Positions 1 to 7,113 are shown, counted from the stretch's first letter. The stretch is DNA of 10,184 nucleotides from Verrucomicrobiales bacterium (GCA_003232855.1 QIKC01000228.1:1-10184), one strand, 5' to 3'. Notes: generated by a model from the sequence alone, not told the origin. A program made the numbers and translations.

Positions 1-1278
1 CGCCGCTGCGTACGCCACCACATCGAAAACTCCGGCACCCGTTGGGTGCTGCTCGGCGGTGACTGCCTGCCCCACGGCCTCGTCCCCGGCGGCCACACCA
101 CCATCCACGCCATGGAGCCAAAGGGCATCCCCACCGACATCGTCTATCTCAGCCCCACCGATTGGGACGCCGACGGCGACGGCATCTACGGCGAGTGGGA
201 AGACGACCGCCAGGCCATCACCTACCCCGACGGGCGCGTCGGACTCGGCCGCGCCCCGGTGCGCACCCCCACCGACGTCGCCGCCTTCACCGACAAAGTC
301 ATCGCCTACGAATCACGCTACCCGACCACCGACTTCGCCACCGCGATGATCTACACCTGCACCGACAGCCCTGCCTACCCGAAGGTGCGCCGCAGTTGGG
401 ACGACTACGTTTCAAAAGTGTGGAAAAACGGTACGGTTGGCCGTTTTTTCAATACAGAAACCCCCTGGGACCAACCCGGTAAACCGGGCAGCCACGATCT
501 CAGCGCCGAGCATCTAGTCGCCCTATTCAACGACCGCAAAACCGGCAAGCTACACATCCACGGACACGGCCACCTGCCCGCCTGGGTGCTCGAAGAATCG
601 TACTTCACCGCCGAAAATATCAATCAGTTGACCAACAACGGCGCCTACCCACTGATCACCACCGTCTCCTGCAACACCGGCGAATACGACAGCGCCACCG
701 ACCCATCCATCGTCGAATCCATGATCCGCCAGCCCGGCGCCGGCTCCGTCGCCATCGTCGCGCCGATACGCACCGGCAAACCCCACTTCCACCAATACTC
801 CGACTTCCACCTAATGATCACCGAGGGCAAACTCGACGGCACCACCATGACCATAACCCGGTATTGGCAATACGGGCTCGGCGATGGCGACACCACCGGC
901 CAGGCACTGATGCGCGCCAAGGCCGACATGATCAAAGACGCGCGGCAGAGCCCCGGCTTTCACCTCTGCATCTCCGAGCTCAACCTACTCGGCGACCCCA
1001 CCCTCGACATGCGCGCCGCCGACCCGAAACCGATCCCGTTACACGCCCCAGAAAAAATCGACACCACGACCAAGTCGATCCAAATCACCACCGCCACCCC
1101 CGGTTGCACGGTCTGTCTTTGGAAAGCGGACGAACTCTACACCATCGCGGAAACCGACGCCGAAGGCGTGGTGGTCTTCACGCTCACCGCTCCCCTCTCC
1201 GCCGGCGAAATCTTGGTCGCCGCCTCCGGCCCCAGCCTCAACACCGCCACCACGACCATCTCCATCAGCGCAAAATAG
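1..1278 (+). CDS. Gingipain-type cysteine peptidase (peptidase family C25), 5' end outside window
   Basis: The frame is open from base 1 and ends at the TAG at 1276-1278, so the N-terminal signal, pro-region and first part of the catalytic domain lie upstream. Counting from the GTG codon at 46 as residue 1, the visible part matches the C25 catalytic fold. It has 'WVLLGGD' at the start, then a 'DIVY...DWDADGDGIYGEW' stretch whose DxDxDG spacing (residues 41-46) suggests a calcium site. Next comes 'VGLGRAPVRT' before 'KVIAYES', as in gingipains. The catalytic His is in 'HGHGH' (H174, codon at 565) and the catalytic Cys is in 'TVSCNTGEYD' (C209, codon at 670). The domain closes with 'ELNLLGDPTLDMR'. 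The last 80 or so residues form a beta-rich Ig-like domain like the one that follows the catalytic domain in gingipains. The family cleaves proteins outside the cell, usually after secretion. I see no type IX sorting domain, membrane anchor or PEP-CTERM tail at the C-terminus. Third positions strongly favour C, as in leuA. Family assignment is firm; the substrate is unknown. Confidence 0.88.
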   Translation, partial: RRCVRHHIENSGTRWVLLGGDCLPHGLVPGGHTTIHAMEPKGIPTDIVYLSPTDWDADGDGIYGEWEDDRQAITYPDGRVGLGRAPVRTPTDVAAFTDKVIAYESRYPTTDFATAMIYTCTDSPAYPKVRRSWDDYVSKVWKNGTVGRFFNTETPWDQPGKPGSHDLSAEHLVALFNDRKTGKLHIHGHGHLPAWVLEESYFTAENINQLTNNGAYPLITTVSCNTGEYDSATDPSIVESMIRQPGAGSVAIVAPIRTGKPHFHQYSDFHLMITEGKLDGTTMTITRYWQYGLGDGDTTGQALMRAKADMIKDARQSPGFHLCISELNLLGDPTLDMRAADPKPIPLHAPEKIDTTTKSIQITTATPGCTVCLWKADELYTIAETDAEGVVVFTLTAPLSAGEILVAASGPSLNTATTTISISAK

Positions 1279-1323
1279 CCGCCACTCCTGCAGCACCCCA
1301 CAACAACACACCCCTGCCCCCTC

Positions 1324-1363
1324 CCGAAAAAAAAGTGTCCCATATGGGACACTTTTTTTTCGG
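1324..1363. terminator. Perfect 40-bp palindrome, probable bidirectional rho-independent terminator (copy A)
   Basis: The core GTGTCCCATATGGGACAC is flanked by eight A on the left and eight T on the right, and closed by CCG/CGG. Read from either strand it gives a strong hairpin followed by a U-run. It lies 45 bp past the C25 stop codon and just past the stop of the minus-strand PLD remnant, the usual place for a terminator shared by two converging genes. A second copy lies at 6409-6446. Confidence 0.8.
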
Positions 1364-1367
1364 AGGC

Positions 1368-1470
1368 CTAAACGATGGGGTCGGGGCAGAATTCGCGGCG
1401 GCCACACTTCACGCAGTGGTCGCCGAGGTAGAAAGTATCGAAAAACTCCATCAGCTCGGCCACTTCATCG
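1368..1470 (-). pseudogene. Truncated remnant of a phospholipase-D-like gene (C-terminal 33 codons and stop)
   Basis: On the minus strand this reads the same C-terminal tail as the intact PLD-like gene at 6451-6978, from residue D143 through 'HCVKCGRREFC' to the stop at 1368-1370. Against the intact copy there are four base changes in the shared part. Three are silent third-position changes (Cys TGT/TGC, Phe TTT/TTC, Asp GAC/GAT) and one changes K144 to E. Upstream of codon 143 (above base 1470) the similarity ends, and neither the HKD catalytic motif nor a start codon remains. The remnant cannot encode a working enzyme. The mostly silent differences suggest it descends from a paralogue or allele that was once under selection, rather than from a very recent copy of the neighbour. 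Confidence 0.85.
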
Positions 1471-1544
1471 CTTTGCAATTACTTGTCACCTGTTCTGCTC
1501 GTTTGCGCGGTAGGCGTTGGCAGGCTAGCTGTCCCAAATTTTGG

Positions 1545-1572
1545 TTGTGGAGACCCGGGAAAAACCTATCTT
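1545..1572 (+). promoter_or_regulatory. Possible sigma70-type promoter for the giant secreted protein
   Basis: TTGTGG (1545-1550) and TATCTT (1567-1572) are 16 bases apart and lie about 50 bases before the ATG at 1619. Both boxes are weak matches to consensus. A small inverted repeat, ACCT...AGGT, overlaps the second box at 1564-1578. This is only a candidate; no better pair was seen between the PLD remnant and the gene. Confidence 0.22.
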
Positions 1573-1618
1573 TTAGGTGCTCGGTCGGTCGATATGGTGA
1601 TAAAACCCTGATGACGTC

Positions 1619-4600
1619 ATGAAGACACTACGCCTCCCTACTCCGTTTCGGTTGTTCGCCTTTGTCCTCCTGACCTTGCTTGCGCAAGTGGCTCAAGGCA
1701 GCACCGACTACACCGTCAAGGATTCGAATGATCCGGGCGGCCCGACCTACCAGTGGATCGATATCAAATTCACCGGCCAGGAGCTGATCGACAGCAGCAG
1801 TTCCGGAGGGGTAAGTTTCGAGCCGGAGGTGCCCATCATCATCCACGGCTTCGCCTATGGCGGTGATAGCGATCCCGATGGCACCCGTTCCATCACCGTG
1901 AGCGTGGAGGGATATATCCAGGGCGAGCCCGGGACGGGCACCGACACCTCGCCCGTCTGCGTGCTGCCGGAATCGACGACGGAGATGAGCGACACCTTCG
2001 CGCGCATCTACGGCTACCATGCCGACCTGAAGCTCCAGGACGACGAATTCCGAAACAATGCTGGCGTGTTCTATCAATACTTTCACCAAAGTCCCCACGG
2101 CGACCACGATGGTGGGGTGCACGTCTTCCAGTGGCAGCGGGTGATTCGTGAGGATGGCGGGAGCGAATTCAGCTTTCAGGTGCTCGTTTTCGACAACGGC
2201 AACATCATCACCCAATACAGGAACGGCAATCCGAACCCGGGGGCGAGCTACACCATCGGCACGCAGGCGGGAAGCTTTGGCAGCCTCTACGCTTCGCGCG
2301 GGACATTGCTAGGGCTGCCATGTGCGACGAACGACAACCTGAGCGCGGAGCTCGCCGTCCGATTCAACCTAGAGGGCACCGTTATTTCGTCGTCCTCACA
2401 GCTCGCTTTAGGTGCATTTTTGTCTGGCAAGAATGGCCGGGTGATCGATTTGACGGCCACGATGAGGTATCAGGAAAGCGGGAAAAAAGCACTGATCATT
2501 GATGCCAGCAACCTGCCGGACGGCATTGCATTTCAAACGGACAACTTGGAACCCATCATCGGGTATCTCCCCTACGCGAACCAGGAACAGCTCGGGGTTT
2601 TCGGCTTCCGCGTGGCGCCACCCTATTTCTGTTTTAACAATGTGACCTTTTCCGGCGGCGGCGGAGACGCATTGATCCATATCAATGACACCAGCACAGT
2701 GCTCTTCAGCCACTGCGAATTCCTACGCAACACCACGGGGTCCGGACATCGTATCGTCGTCATGAATTGTGATGATCTCTGGGGGGATAGGCTCGAAAAC
2801 CTACAAGATACGCGGGTGGAGACTCACCTGCGAGATTGCCGGATCAGCGGGACGAACGGGGCTTTCCGTTTCGAGACCATCCAAAACGACTTCAGCATGA
2901 GAGATTGCACGGTGAGCGACACGCTGGGGGATTTGATCGGTTTCGACAACGGATCGCAGGGCGTAGTCACCCTGCTCCGCAGCCAGTTTGATGACAATGA
3001 GCGGATAGTCGGGAGTTCTGTTGGTTTCAGTTTTATTTCCTCCATCGCGGTAGAGCAGTGTGAGTTCACCCGCGGCCCCGGCCGCCCGGGCAACCTCTCC
3101 GCCTTTTTGTTGGGTTCGGGCGACGCGAGCTTCGCCGGGTGTACCGTCGTCAACAACCTGCCGGATGACGACTGGGTGCTCCTCGATGTGTTTGGGGCTT
3201 TCTCATCCGTCGATTTCACGAACAATACCCTGATCGACAGCAAGATCCTCTTTTTCGGATTTTCTTCCGGGTCGAACTTGAACGCGGATCACAGTACTTT
3301 TGTTCGAACGAACAATGAAGAACTCATCGACGCCACACCGGGACAGCTTTTGGCGTCTTTCAACAACTGCATCTTCGCCGGCGGTGCCCCCTCCTCTCGT
3401 TTCATCGATTCGGACGTGCTTTTTGGAATTTCGCGTTACAACCTCTTCTCCGGTGCCGAGCCGAGTTTTTCGCCGATCAACAATACCTTCTCGACGGACC
3501 CGCTGTTGGATCCCCTAGCCTACAATGGCGGGCGCACGCGCACCATGATGCCGCTGCGCACTTCTCCCTGTGTCGATGGCGGCGACCCGGCCTTCAGCGG
3601 TGCCATCACAGACCAGCGCGGCCTGCCGCGCGTGGTGGACGGCAGCCTGGCGGGCAGCGCGCGCACCGATATCGGCGCGGTCGAACGCGGCGAGTCGGTG
3701 GTCCCCGTGGTGACGACGGTGGTAGACGAGTTGTCCACCCCGGGCTCCGGCCTGTCCTTGCGCGAGGCTTTGTTAGAAGTCCCAGCAGGCGGCGAAATCA
3801 CCTTTGATGCTTCCCTCAATGGCCAGACCATCAACCTCAGCTTGGGGGAGCTATCCCTTAGTAGTTCGACGGTGGTCAACGCTACCGACCTGCCTGCGGG
3901 GATCAAAATCTCCGGCGGCAGTGGGGTCGATGGCATAACGCTTTCGCCCAACCAATCGCTGACGCTGCGCAAGGTGGCGTTTTCCGGGCTTCGCCGGGCT
4001 CTGGTACTGGGTGATCAAGCGGTGCTCACGGCGGAAAATTGCACATTCTCCGGGCTGGATGCGGGATCGCTGGACGGAGCCGCAGTGTCCGCCGCTTCCA
4101 ATGCCATCGTGATCCTGAAATCCTGCCAGATCTACGATTGCGAAGCGGTGTTCGGCGGCGGCATCCTGATGGGTGAAGGGGGCTCGCTGACCCTCACCGA
4201 TAGCTGGCTGCACGATAACTCCGCCAACCAGGGCGGCGCGGTCTGGATGGGAAACAACGGGCAAATCTCTATCGAACGCAGCGCCATTACCCGCAACCGT
4301 GCCGCCGGTGGCGCTGGTGGCGGCATGAGGATCGGTTCGCTCTTCGGGGTGTCGTTGATCTCATCCACTACCATCGGCGACAACGAAAGCTTCGGTCAGG
4401 GTGGCGGGATTTGGCTCGGCGGCGGACCGGTGGACGTGAATTTCTCGACCGTCTATCGGAACACCGGTGGCGGCGGGTTGGCGGGGGACTGGGGGCAGGC
4501 GCGCTACTACCACACCATCGCCGCCAGCAACGAGAGCGCGGGCGCCCTAATGAATGTGACGGGCGGGCTGTCCCGGGGAGCCAACCTTTCCGATAACGAC

Positions 4601-6169
4601 GAGGGTATTTTCGACGTGTCGGATCTCAACGAGAACGCCGACAAGGTGAACACCGCGCCCCAACTCAGCCCGCTGGGTTGGCACGGCGGGCCATCGCCGA
4701 CCTATGCGCCGTTAGCGGAGAGCGCCGCCATCGATGGCGGCGACCCAGTGTTCAGCGCCCAACTGGGAGTGCCGGATACCGACCAGCGCGGCTTCTCCCG
4801 TGTGGTCAGCTTCGTGCCAGACATCGGCGCGGTGGAATGTTTTTCGCCGCTGATCGTGAACACCGCAGCCGATCAAAACAACAACCCGGCAGGGGCGTTC
4901 GTCTCCCTGCGCGAGGCGGTGCGCGACTGCCCGAACGGCGGACGTGTCCTCTTCGATCCCGCGTTGGACAAGGCGACCTTGATCATTAACAGCCAGATCC
5001 AATACGGTGGCAAGGCGGTGATGATCGATGCGACGGGCCTCCCGCGCGGCGTCACGATCGACCGCAACGGTGGCTCTAGCCGCTGTTTGAACGTGCAGGG
5101 CGGCGGGTCGTTGTCGATGCACGCGCTGTCGTGTACCGGGGGCAATGCATCGCTGGCCGGCGGTGCCATCCGCAGCCTGGGCAAGCTGCTGCTGACCCGC
5201 GCGGCCATCTATGGAAATCAAGCGGCAGGCGGCGGCGGCGGGATCCTGCACGCTGGCAGCTTCCTCCACATCGAGCAGTGTACCTTTAGTGACAATAGCG
5301 CCGGTGCGAACCAAGGAGGAGCCATCCTCGCCAATGCCGGCGGCGTGTTCCGCATCGAACACTGCACCATCGCCAATAACACCGCCGGCAACGGCTCTGG
5401 TGGCATCCAGCTAAGCGGCTCCCCCCTCTTCATGACCCACACGATTTTGGCGGCCAACCTGAATTCCGGCAGCGAGGACAACTACGCGGCGGACATCGCC
5501 AGCATCCTGCTCTCCGGCGGGGCGAATATCGAAACGGGCAACGAGCTGCCGACCGGGCCCGGGGATCAGCACGGCGTGGACCCCGATCTCGGCCCGCTCC
5601 AGGACAACGGCGGGTTCTCCCTAACCCACGCGCTCGCTCCCAGTAGTGCGGCGAGAAATTCGGGGGCGCCCCTGCCCGGTGTGCTCGGGGGCACGGATCA
5701 GCGCGGGTGGCCGCGAGCGAGCGGTGCGGCCATCGACATCGGCGCTTTCGAGTCATCGGGATATAGCGACTGGATCCTCGCCGGTGCCGCGCCCGGTGCA
5801 GATTTGGAATTTTCCGGCAACAGCGACGCCGACGACACACCGAACGGCCTCGAGTACAAGCTCGACCTCGACCCGGCAGCCTCGGATAGCGCCGCAGCCA
5901 TGAGGGTGTTCGACTACGTGGCCGGCGACCATTTCCCCGCGCTCCAGTTCGATTTCCGAACTGATCGCGACGACGTTTCGCTGCAGGCCGAATGGAGCCC
6001 GGACGCCGCGATTTGGACGTCGGTCTTCCACAGCGTTTCGCCACCTCCGGGTGCGCCCTCCTTCCTGCTTTCGGACAGCCCGCTCGGCTCCGTGCGCAGC
6101 ATCGAGCTTTGGGTTCCGGGCGCCCCGGGCGGCTCCGCCCTCTTCCGTCTTAGGGCGCTTCAGGAATGA
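1619..6169 (+). CDS. Giant secreted beta-helix protein with three choice-of-anchor Q modules
   Basis: This 1516-residue protein starts with a clear signal peptide: basic MKTLRLPTPFR, a hydrophobic core, and AQG|S at about residue 27. Residues 40-245 resemble the nidogen-like beta domain of large bacterial exoproteins ('HVFQWQRV', 'FSFQVLVFDNGNIITQY'). Three right-handed parallel beta-helix modules follow, rich in short repeats such as 'NNTL', 'DNSA' and 'GGGI'. Modules 2 and 3 open with a CSLREA-like strand ('LSLREA' at 712-717, 'VSLREA' at 1095-1100). All three close with the choice-of-anchor Q signature: DQRG at 665, 1055 and 1360, each followed by DIGAVE or DIGAFE. The C-terminal 130 residues carry 'NSDADDTPNGLEYKLDLDP' (from about 1401), an acidic type-3-like segment common in Verrucomicrobia exoproteins, and end in a beta-rich domain. 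No transmembrane anchor is visible. Beta-helices of this kind often bind or cut polysaccharide or act as adhesins, but no catalytic site can be assigned. No good Shine-Dalgarno precedes the ATG. The gene stands alone and uses more G-ending codons than its neighbours, which fits later acquisition. Confidence 0.85.
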   Translation: MKTLRLPTPFRLFAFVLLTLLAQVAQGSTDYTVKDSNDPGGPTYQWIDIKFTGQELIDSSSSGGVSFEPEVPIIIHGFAYGGDSDPDGTRSITVSVEGYIQGEPGTGTDTSPVCVLPESTTEMSDTFARIYGYHADLKLQDDEFRNNAGVFYQYFHQSPHGDHDGGVHVFQWQRVIREDGGSEFSFQVLVFDNGNIITQYRNGNPNPGASYTIGTQAGSFGSLYASRGTLLGLPCATNDNLSAELAVRFNLEGTVISSSSQLALGAFLSGKNGRVIDLTATMRYQESGKKALIIDASNLPDGIAFQTDNLEPIIGYLPYANQEQLGVFGFRVAPPYFCFNNVTFSGGGGDALIHINDTSTVLFSHCEFLRNTTGSGHRIVVMNCDDLWGDRLENLQDTRVETHLRDCRISGTNGAFRFETIQNDFSMRDCTVSDTLGDLIGFDNGSQGVVTLLRSQFDDNERIVGSSVGFSFISSIAVEQCEFTRGPGRPGNLSAFLLGSGDASFAGCTVVNNLPDDDWVLLDVFGAFSSVDFTNNTLIDSKILFFGFSSGSNLNADHSTFVRTNNEELIDATPGQLLASFNNCIFAGGAPSSRFIDSDVLFGISRYNLFSGAEPSFSPINNTFSTDPLLDPLAYNGGRTRTMMPLRTSPCVDGGDPAFSGAITDQRGLPRVVDGSLAGSARTDIGAVERGESVVPVVTTVVDELSTPGSGLSLREALLEVPAGGEITFDASLNGQTINLSLGELSLSSSTVVNATDLPAGIKISGGSGVDGITLSPNQSLTLRKVAFSGLRRALVLGDQAVLTAENCTFSGLDAGSLDGAAVSAASNAIVILKSCQIYDCEAVFGGGILMGEGGSLTLTDSWLHDNSANQGGAVWMGNNGQISIERSAITRNRAAGGAGGGMRIGSLFGVSLISSTTIGDNESFGQGGGIWLGGGPVDVNFSTVYRNTGGGGLAGDWGQARYYHTIAASNESAGALMNVTGGLSRGANLSDNDEGIFDVSDLNENADKVNTAPQLSPLGWHGGPSPTYAPLAESAAIDGGDPVFSAQLGVPDTDQRGFSRVVSFVPDIGAVECFSPLIVNTAADQNNNPAGAFVSLREAVRDCPNGGRVLFDPALDKATLIINSQIQYGGKAVMIDATGLPRGVTIDRNGGSSRCLNVQGGGSLSMHALSCTGGNASLAGGAIRSLGKLLLTRAAIYGNQAAGGGGGILHAGSFLHIEQCTFSDNSAGANQGGAILANAGGVFRIEHCTIANNTAGNGSGGIQLSGSPLFMTHTILAANLNSGSEDNYAADIASILLSGGANIETGNELPTGPGDQHGVDPDLGPLQDNGGFSLTHALAPSSAARNSGAPLPGVLGGTDQRGWPRASGAAIDIGAFESSGYSDWILAGAAPGADLEFSGNSDADDTPNGLEYKLDLDPAASDSAAAMRVFDYVAGDHFPALQFDFRTDRDDVSLQAEWSPDAAIWTSVFHSVSPPPGAPSFLLSDSPLGSVRSIELWVPGAPGGSALFRLRALQE
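3719..5758 (+). repeat. Intragenic duplication: CSLREA-to-choice-of-anchor-Q modules
   Basis: Module 2 (about 3719-4840) and module 3 (about 4850-5758) repeat the same order: SLREA strand, beta-helix coils, then DQRG and DIGA(V/F)E. Module 1 ends the same way (DQRG codons from 3611), but its front half has diverged. The DNA before DQRG in modules 1 and 2 still reads almost alike: GATGGCGGCGACCC at 3576 and again at 4732, followed by a codon or two and TTCAGCG. In module 3 the matching DGGDP has decayed to NSGAP. This indicates growth by tandem duplication of a module of roughly 1 kb. Confidence 0.6.
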
Positions 6170-6397
6170 GTGTTCCCACCTGGAGGTTTTGAATTTAGAT
6201 GTCCTGACGCCAGCCAAATTCCTGAGAATCGGGGAGGTCGCTCGAAACCAAAATAGAACATCAATAGACAGGATATTCAGGATAGGAGCCGTTCCGAAAA
6301 TCTCACCCTCAACGAGGTCACATCCTGGAATCAGTCGTGGGGTCAATCCGACGTTCCCAGAGCCGGAGTCTCGAACAGCCTCCAATGGTGCCAGGCA
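6170..6397. other. Non-coding stretch with short dispersed-repeat remnants
   Basis: No convincing gene is seen between the giant gene's stop and the second direct repeat. A small ACCTGGAGGT hairpin with a short T-run lies just past the stop (about 6180-6193) and could be a weak terminator. A tandem-like ACAGGATATTCAGGATAG lies at 6268-6285. An inverted repeat, GTGCC-A-GGCAC, lies at 6388-6398 and directly abuts the start of direct repeat copy B. These look like remnants of dispersed repeats, but two short motifs do not prove it. Confidence 0.4.
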
Positions 6398-6553
6398 CTG
6401 CCCCCCTCCCGAAAAAAAGTGTCCCATATGGGACACTTTTTTTCGGAGGCCTAAACGATGGGGTCGGGACAGAATTCGCGGCGGCCACACTTCACGCAGT
6501 GGTCGCCGAGGTAAAAAGTGTCGAAAAACTCCATCAGCTCGGCCACTTTATCG
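6398..6553. repeat. Direct repeat copy B (terminator plus 3' end of the intact PLD-like gene)
   Basis: Partner of 1314-1470, same orientation. Here the repeat runs into the intact PLD-like gene, so this copy is probably the original context and copy A the truncated one. About 5.08 kb separates equivalent points of the two copies. Confidence 0.9.
6409..6446. terminator. Perfect 38-bp palindrome, probable bidirectional terminator (copy B)
   Basis: It has the same 18-base core as copy A but seven A and seven T in the flanking arms. On the minus strand it begins four bases after the PLD-like stop codon (6451-6453) and gives a hairpin followed by a U-run, so it should end that transcript. From the other side it can stop read-through from the giant gene. 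Confidence 0.82.
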
Positions 6554-6978
6554 GCATCGTCGGTCAGCCAACCGGCTTCGAAGTTACGCCGGTGTTCGCT
6601 CTTCGAACCAATACCCGCTCCGGTCAAATTCGCCGAGCCGAGATAGGCGATGCGCCCATCGACAATGATCACCTTCATGTGCATGCGCGGGCAAAGAATG
6701 CGCTCGAAACCATCACCCTCGACCAATTCCGGGAAACGGTCGAAGTCGGCGCGAAAGCGCGGCCCGGGCTCCTTGGCGTGAATCAGACGAACCTCGACCC
6801 CCTCCGCGACCAAACCCGCCAACACCCCGACAAAGGGCACGAACCGGCGCCCCGGCCCAGCCACGTGCAGATCCTTCAGATCCGCCGTCGCGATCCATAG
6901 AAAGCGCTTCGCCGAGGGCACTACCTCGCTCAGCACCCGCGTGTAATGCGCGCGGTTAAGTATCAGTTCGTCAGCCAT
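6451..6978 (-). CDS. Phospholipase-D-like (HKD) protein with a Cys-rich tail, possible nuclease
   Basis: This 175-residue protein carries one complete HKD motif: H100-x-K102, D107, then 'GSANLTGAG' (G114, S115, N117). A later Glu at 134 sits in 'NFEAG', a position also conserved in PLD-like domains. Proteins of this size with a single HKD motif normally dimerise to form one active site, as in the bacterial endonuclease Nuc; the activity could be phosphodiester cleavage of nucleic acid or lipid. No signal peptide is apparent, so it is probably cytoplasmic. The tail 'HCVKCGRREFC' (residues 160-170) has His and Cys spaced like a small metal site, which is not part of the core HKD fold. The ATG complement is at 6976-6978; no strong Shine-Dalgarno precedes it. 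The gene diverges from the small exported-protein gene. Its 3' end is duplicated at 1368-1470. Fold is secure; substrate is not. Confidence 0.85.
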   Translation of the reverse strand: MADELILNRAHYTRVLSEVVPSAKRFLWIATADLKDLHVAGPGRRFVPFVGVLAGLVAEGVEVRLIHAKEPGPRFRADFDRFPELVEGDGFERILCPRMHMKVIIVDGRIAYLGSANLTGAGIGSKSEHRRNFEAGWLTDDADKVAELMEFFDTFYLGDHCVKCGRREFCPDPIV

Positions 6979-7019
6979 CGGAGATGTCGTGCGCTTGCCA
7001 CCGTCATAAAACTAGTTCT

Positions 7020-7049
7020 TTGAAATATCCGTGCGCGCCTTATTATAGC
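7020..7049. promoter_or_regulatory. Candidate overlapping divergent promoters between the PLD-like gene and the small gene-leuA pair
   Basis: On the plus strand TTGAAA (7020-7025) is followed by TATTAT (7041-7046, spacing 15) or TATAGC (7044-7049, spacing 18). This would give a leader of about 60 bases before the ATG at 7114. On the minus strand the same A/T patch reads a perfect TATAAT (7042-7047), facing the PLD-like gene, but without a good -35 box. The 135-bp gap between the two starts must hold promoters for both directions, and this is the best A/T-rich spot in it. Confidence 0.4.
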
Positions 7050-7113
7050 GCCCCCTCCGGCTCAGCGTATTTCCCCTCGAATATACCCGACGGAGTGCCA
7101 ACGTCGATCCCCG

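Larger units (their letters stand above)
1314..1470. repeat. Direct repeat copy A (terminator plus 3' end of a PLD-like gene)
   Basis: This segment matches 6398-6553 in the same orientation, with four substitutions (all transitions) and single-base length changes in three homopolymer runs (C, A and T). Similarity starts at the CTGCCCC before the palindrome and stops abruptly after 'CACTTCATCG'. The two copies bracket 4.9 kb of sequence holding one gene, the giant beta-helix protein. Confidence 0.9.

Noticed and set aside
1611..1620. TGACGTCA as a cAMP-response-type element
   Set aside because: That site belongs to eukaryotic bZIP factors. All genes here are bacterial, so the match is most likely coincidental.
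864..1622. A 252-codon plus-strand open frame overlapping the C25 gene and running to the giant gene
   Set aside because: It is rich in Arg and His, runs through the terminator hairpin, and has no domain. The C25 frame is clearly the coding one.
1628..2215. A 195-codon open frame on the minus strand
   Set aside because: It lies fully inside the giant gene, whose protein has recognisable domains here. The minus-strand translation has none.
1324..6446. CRISPR repeats
   Set aside because: Only two copies exist, about 5 kb apart, with no spacers between them. Position and T-runs fit terminators.
5430..6490. Long minus-strand open frames (204 and 245 codons)
   Set aside because: The first is an Arg-rich translation typical of an antisense shadow in GC-rich DNA. 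The second runs across the terminator palindrome and the giant gene's conserved C-terminus.
1314..6553. A classical insertion sequence or composite transposon
   Set aside because: There is no transposase, no terminal inverted repeats and no short target-site duplication. The flanking repeats are explained by gene and terminator sequence.
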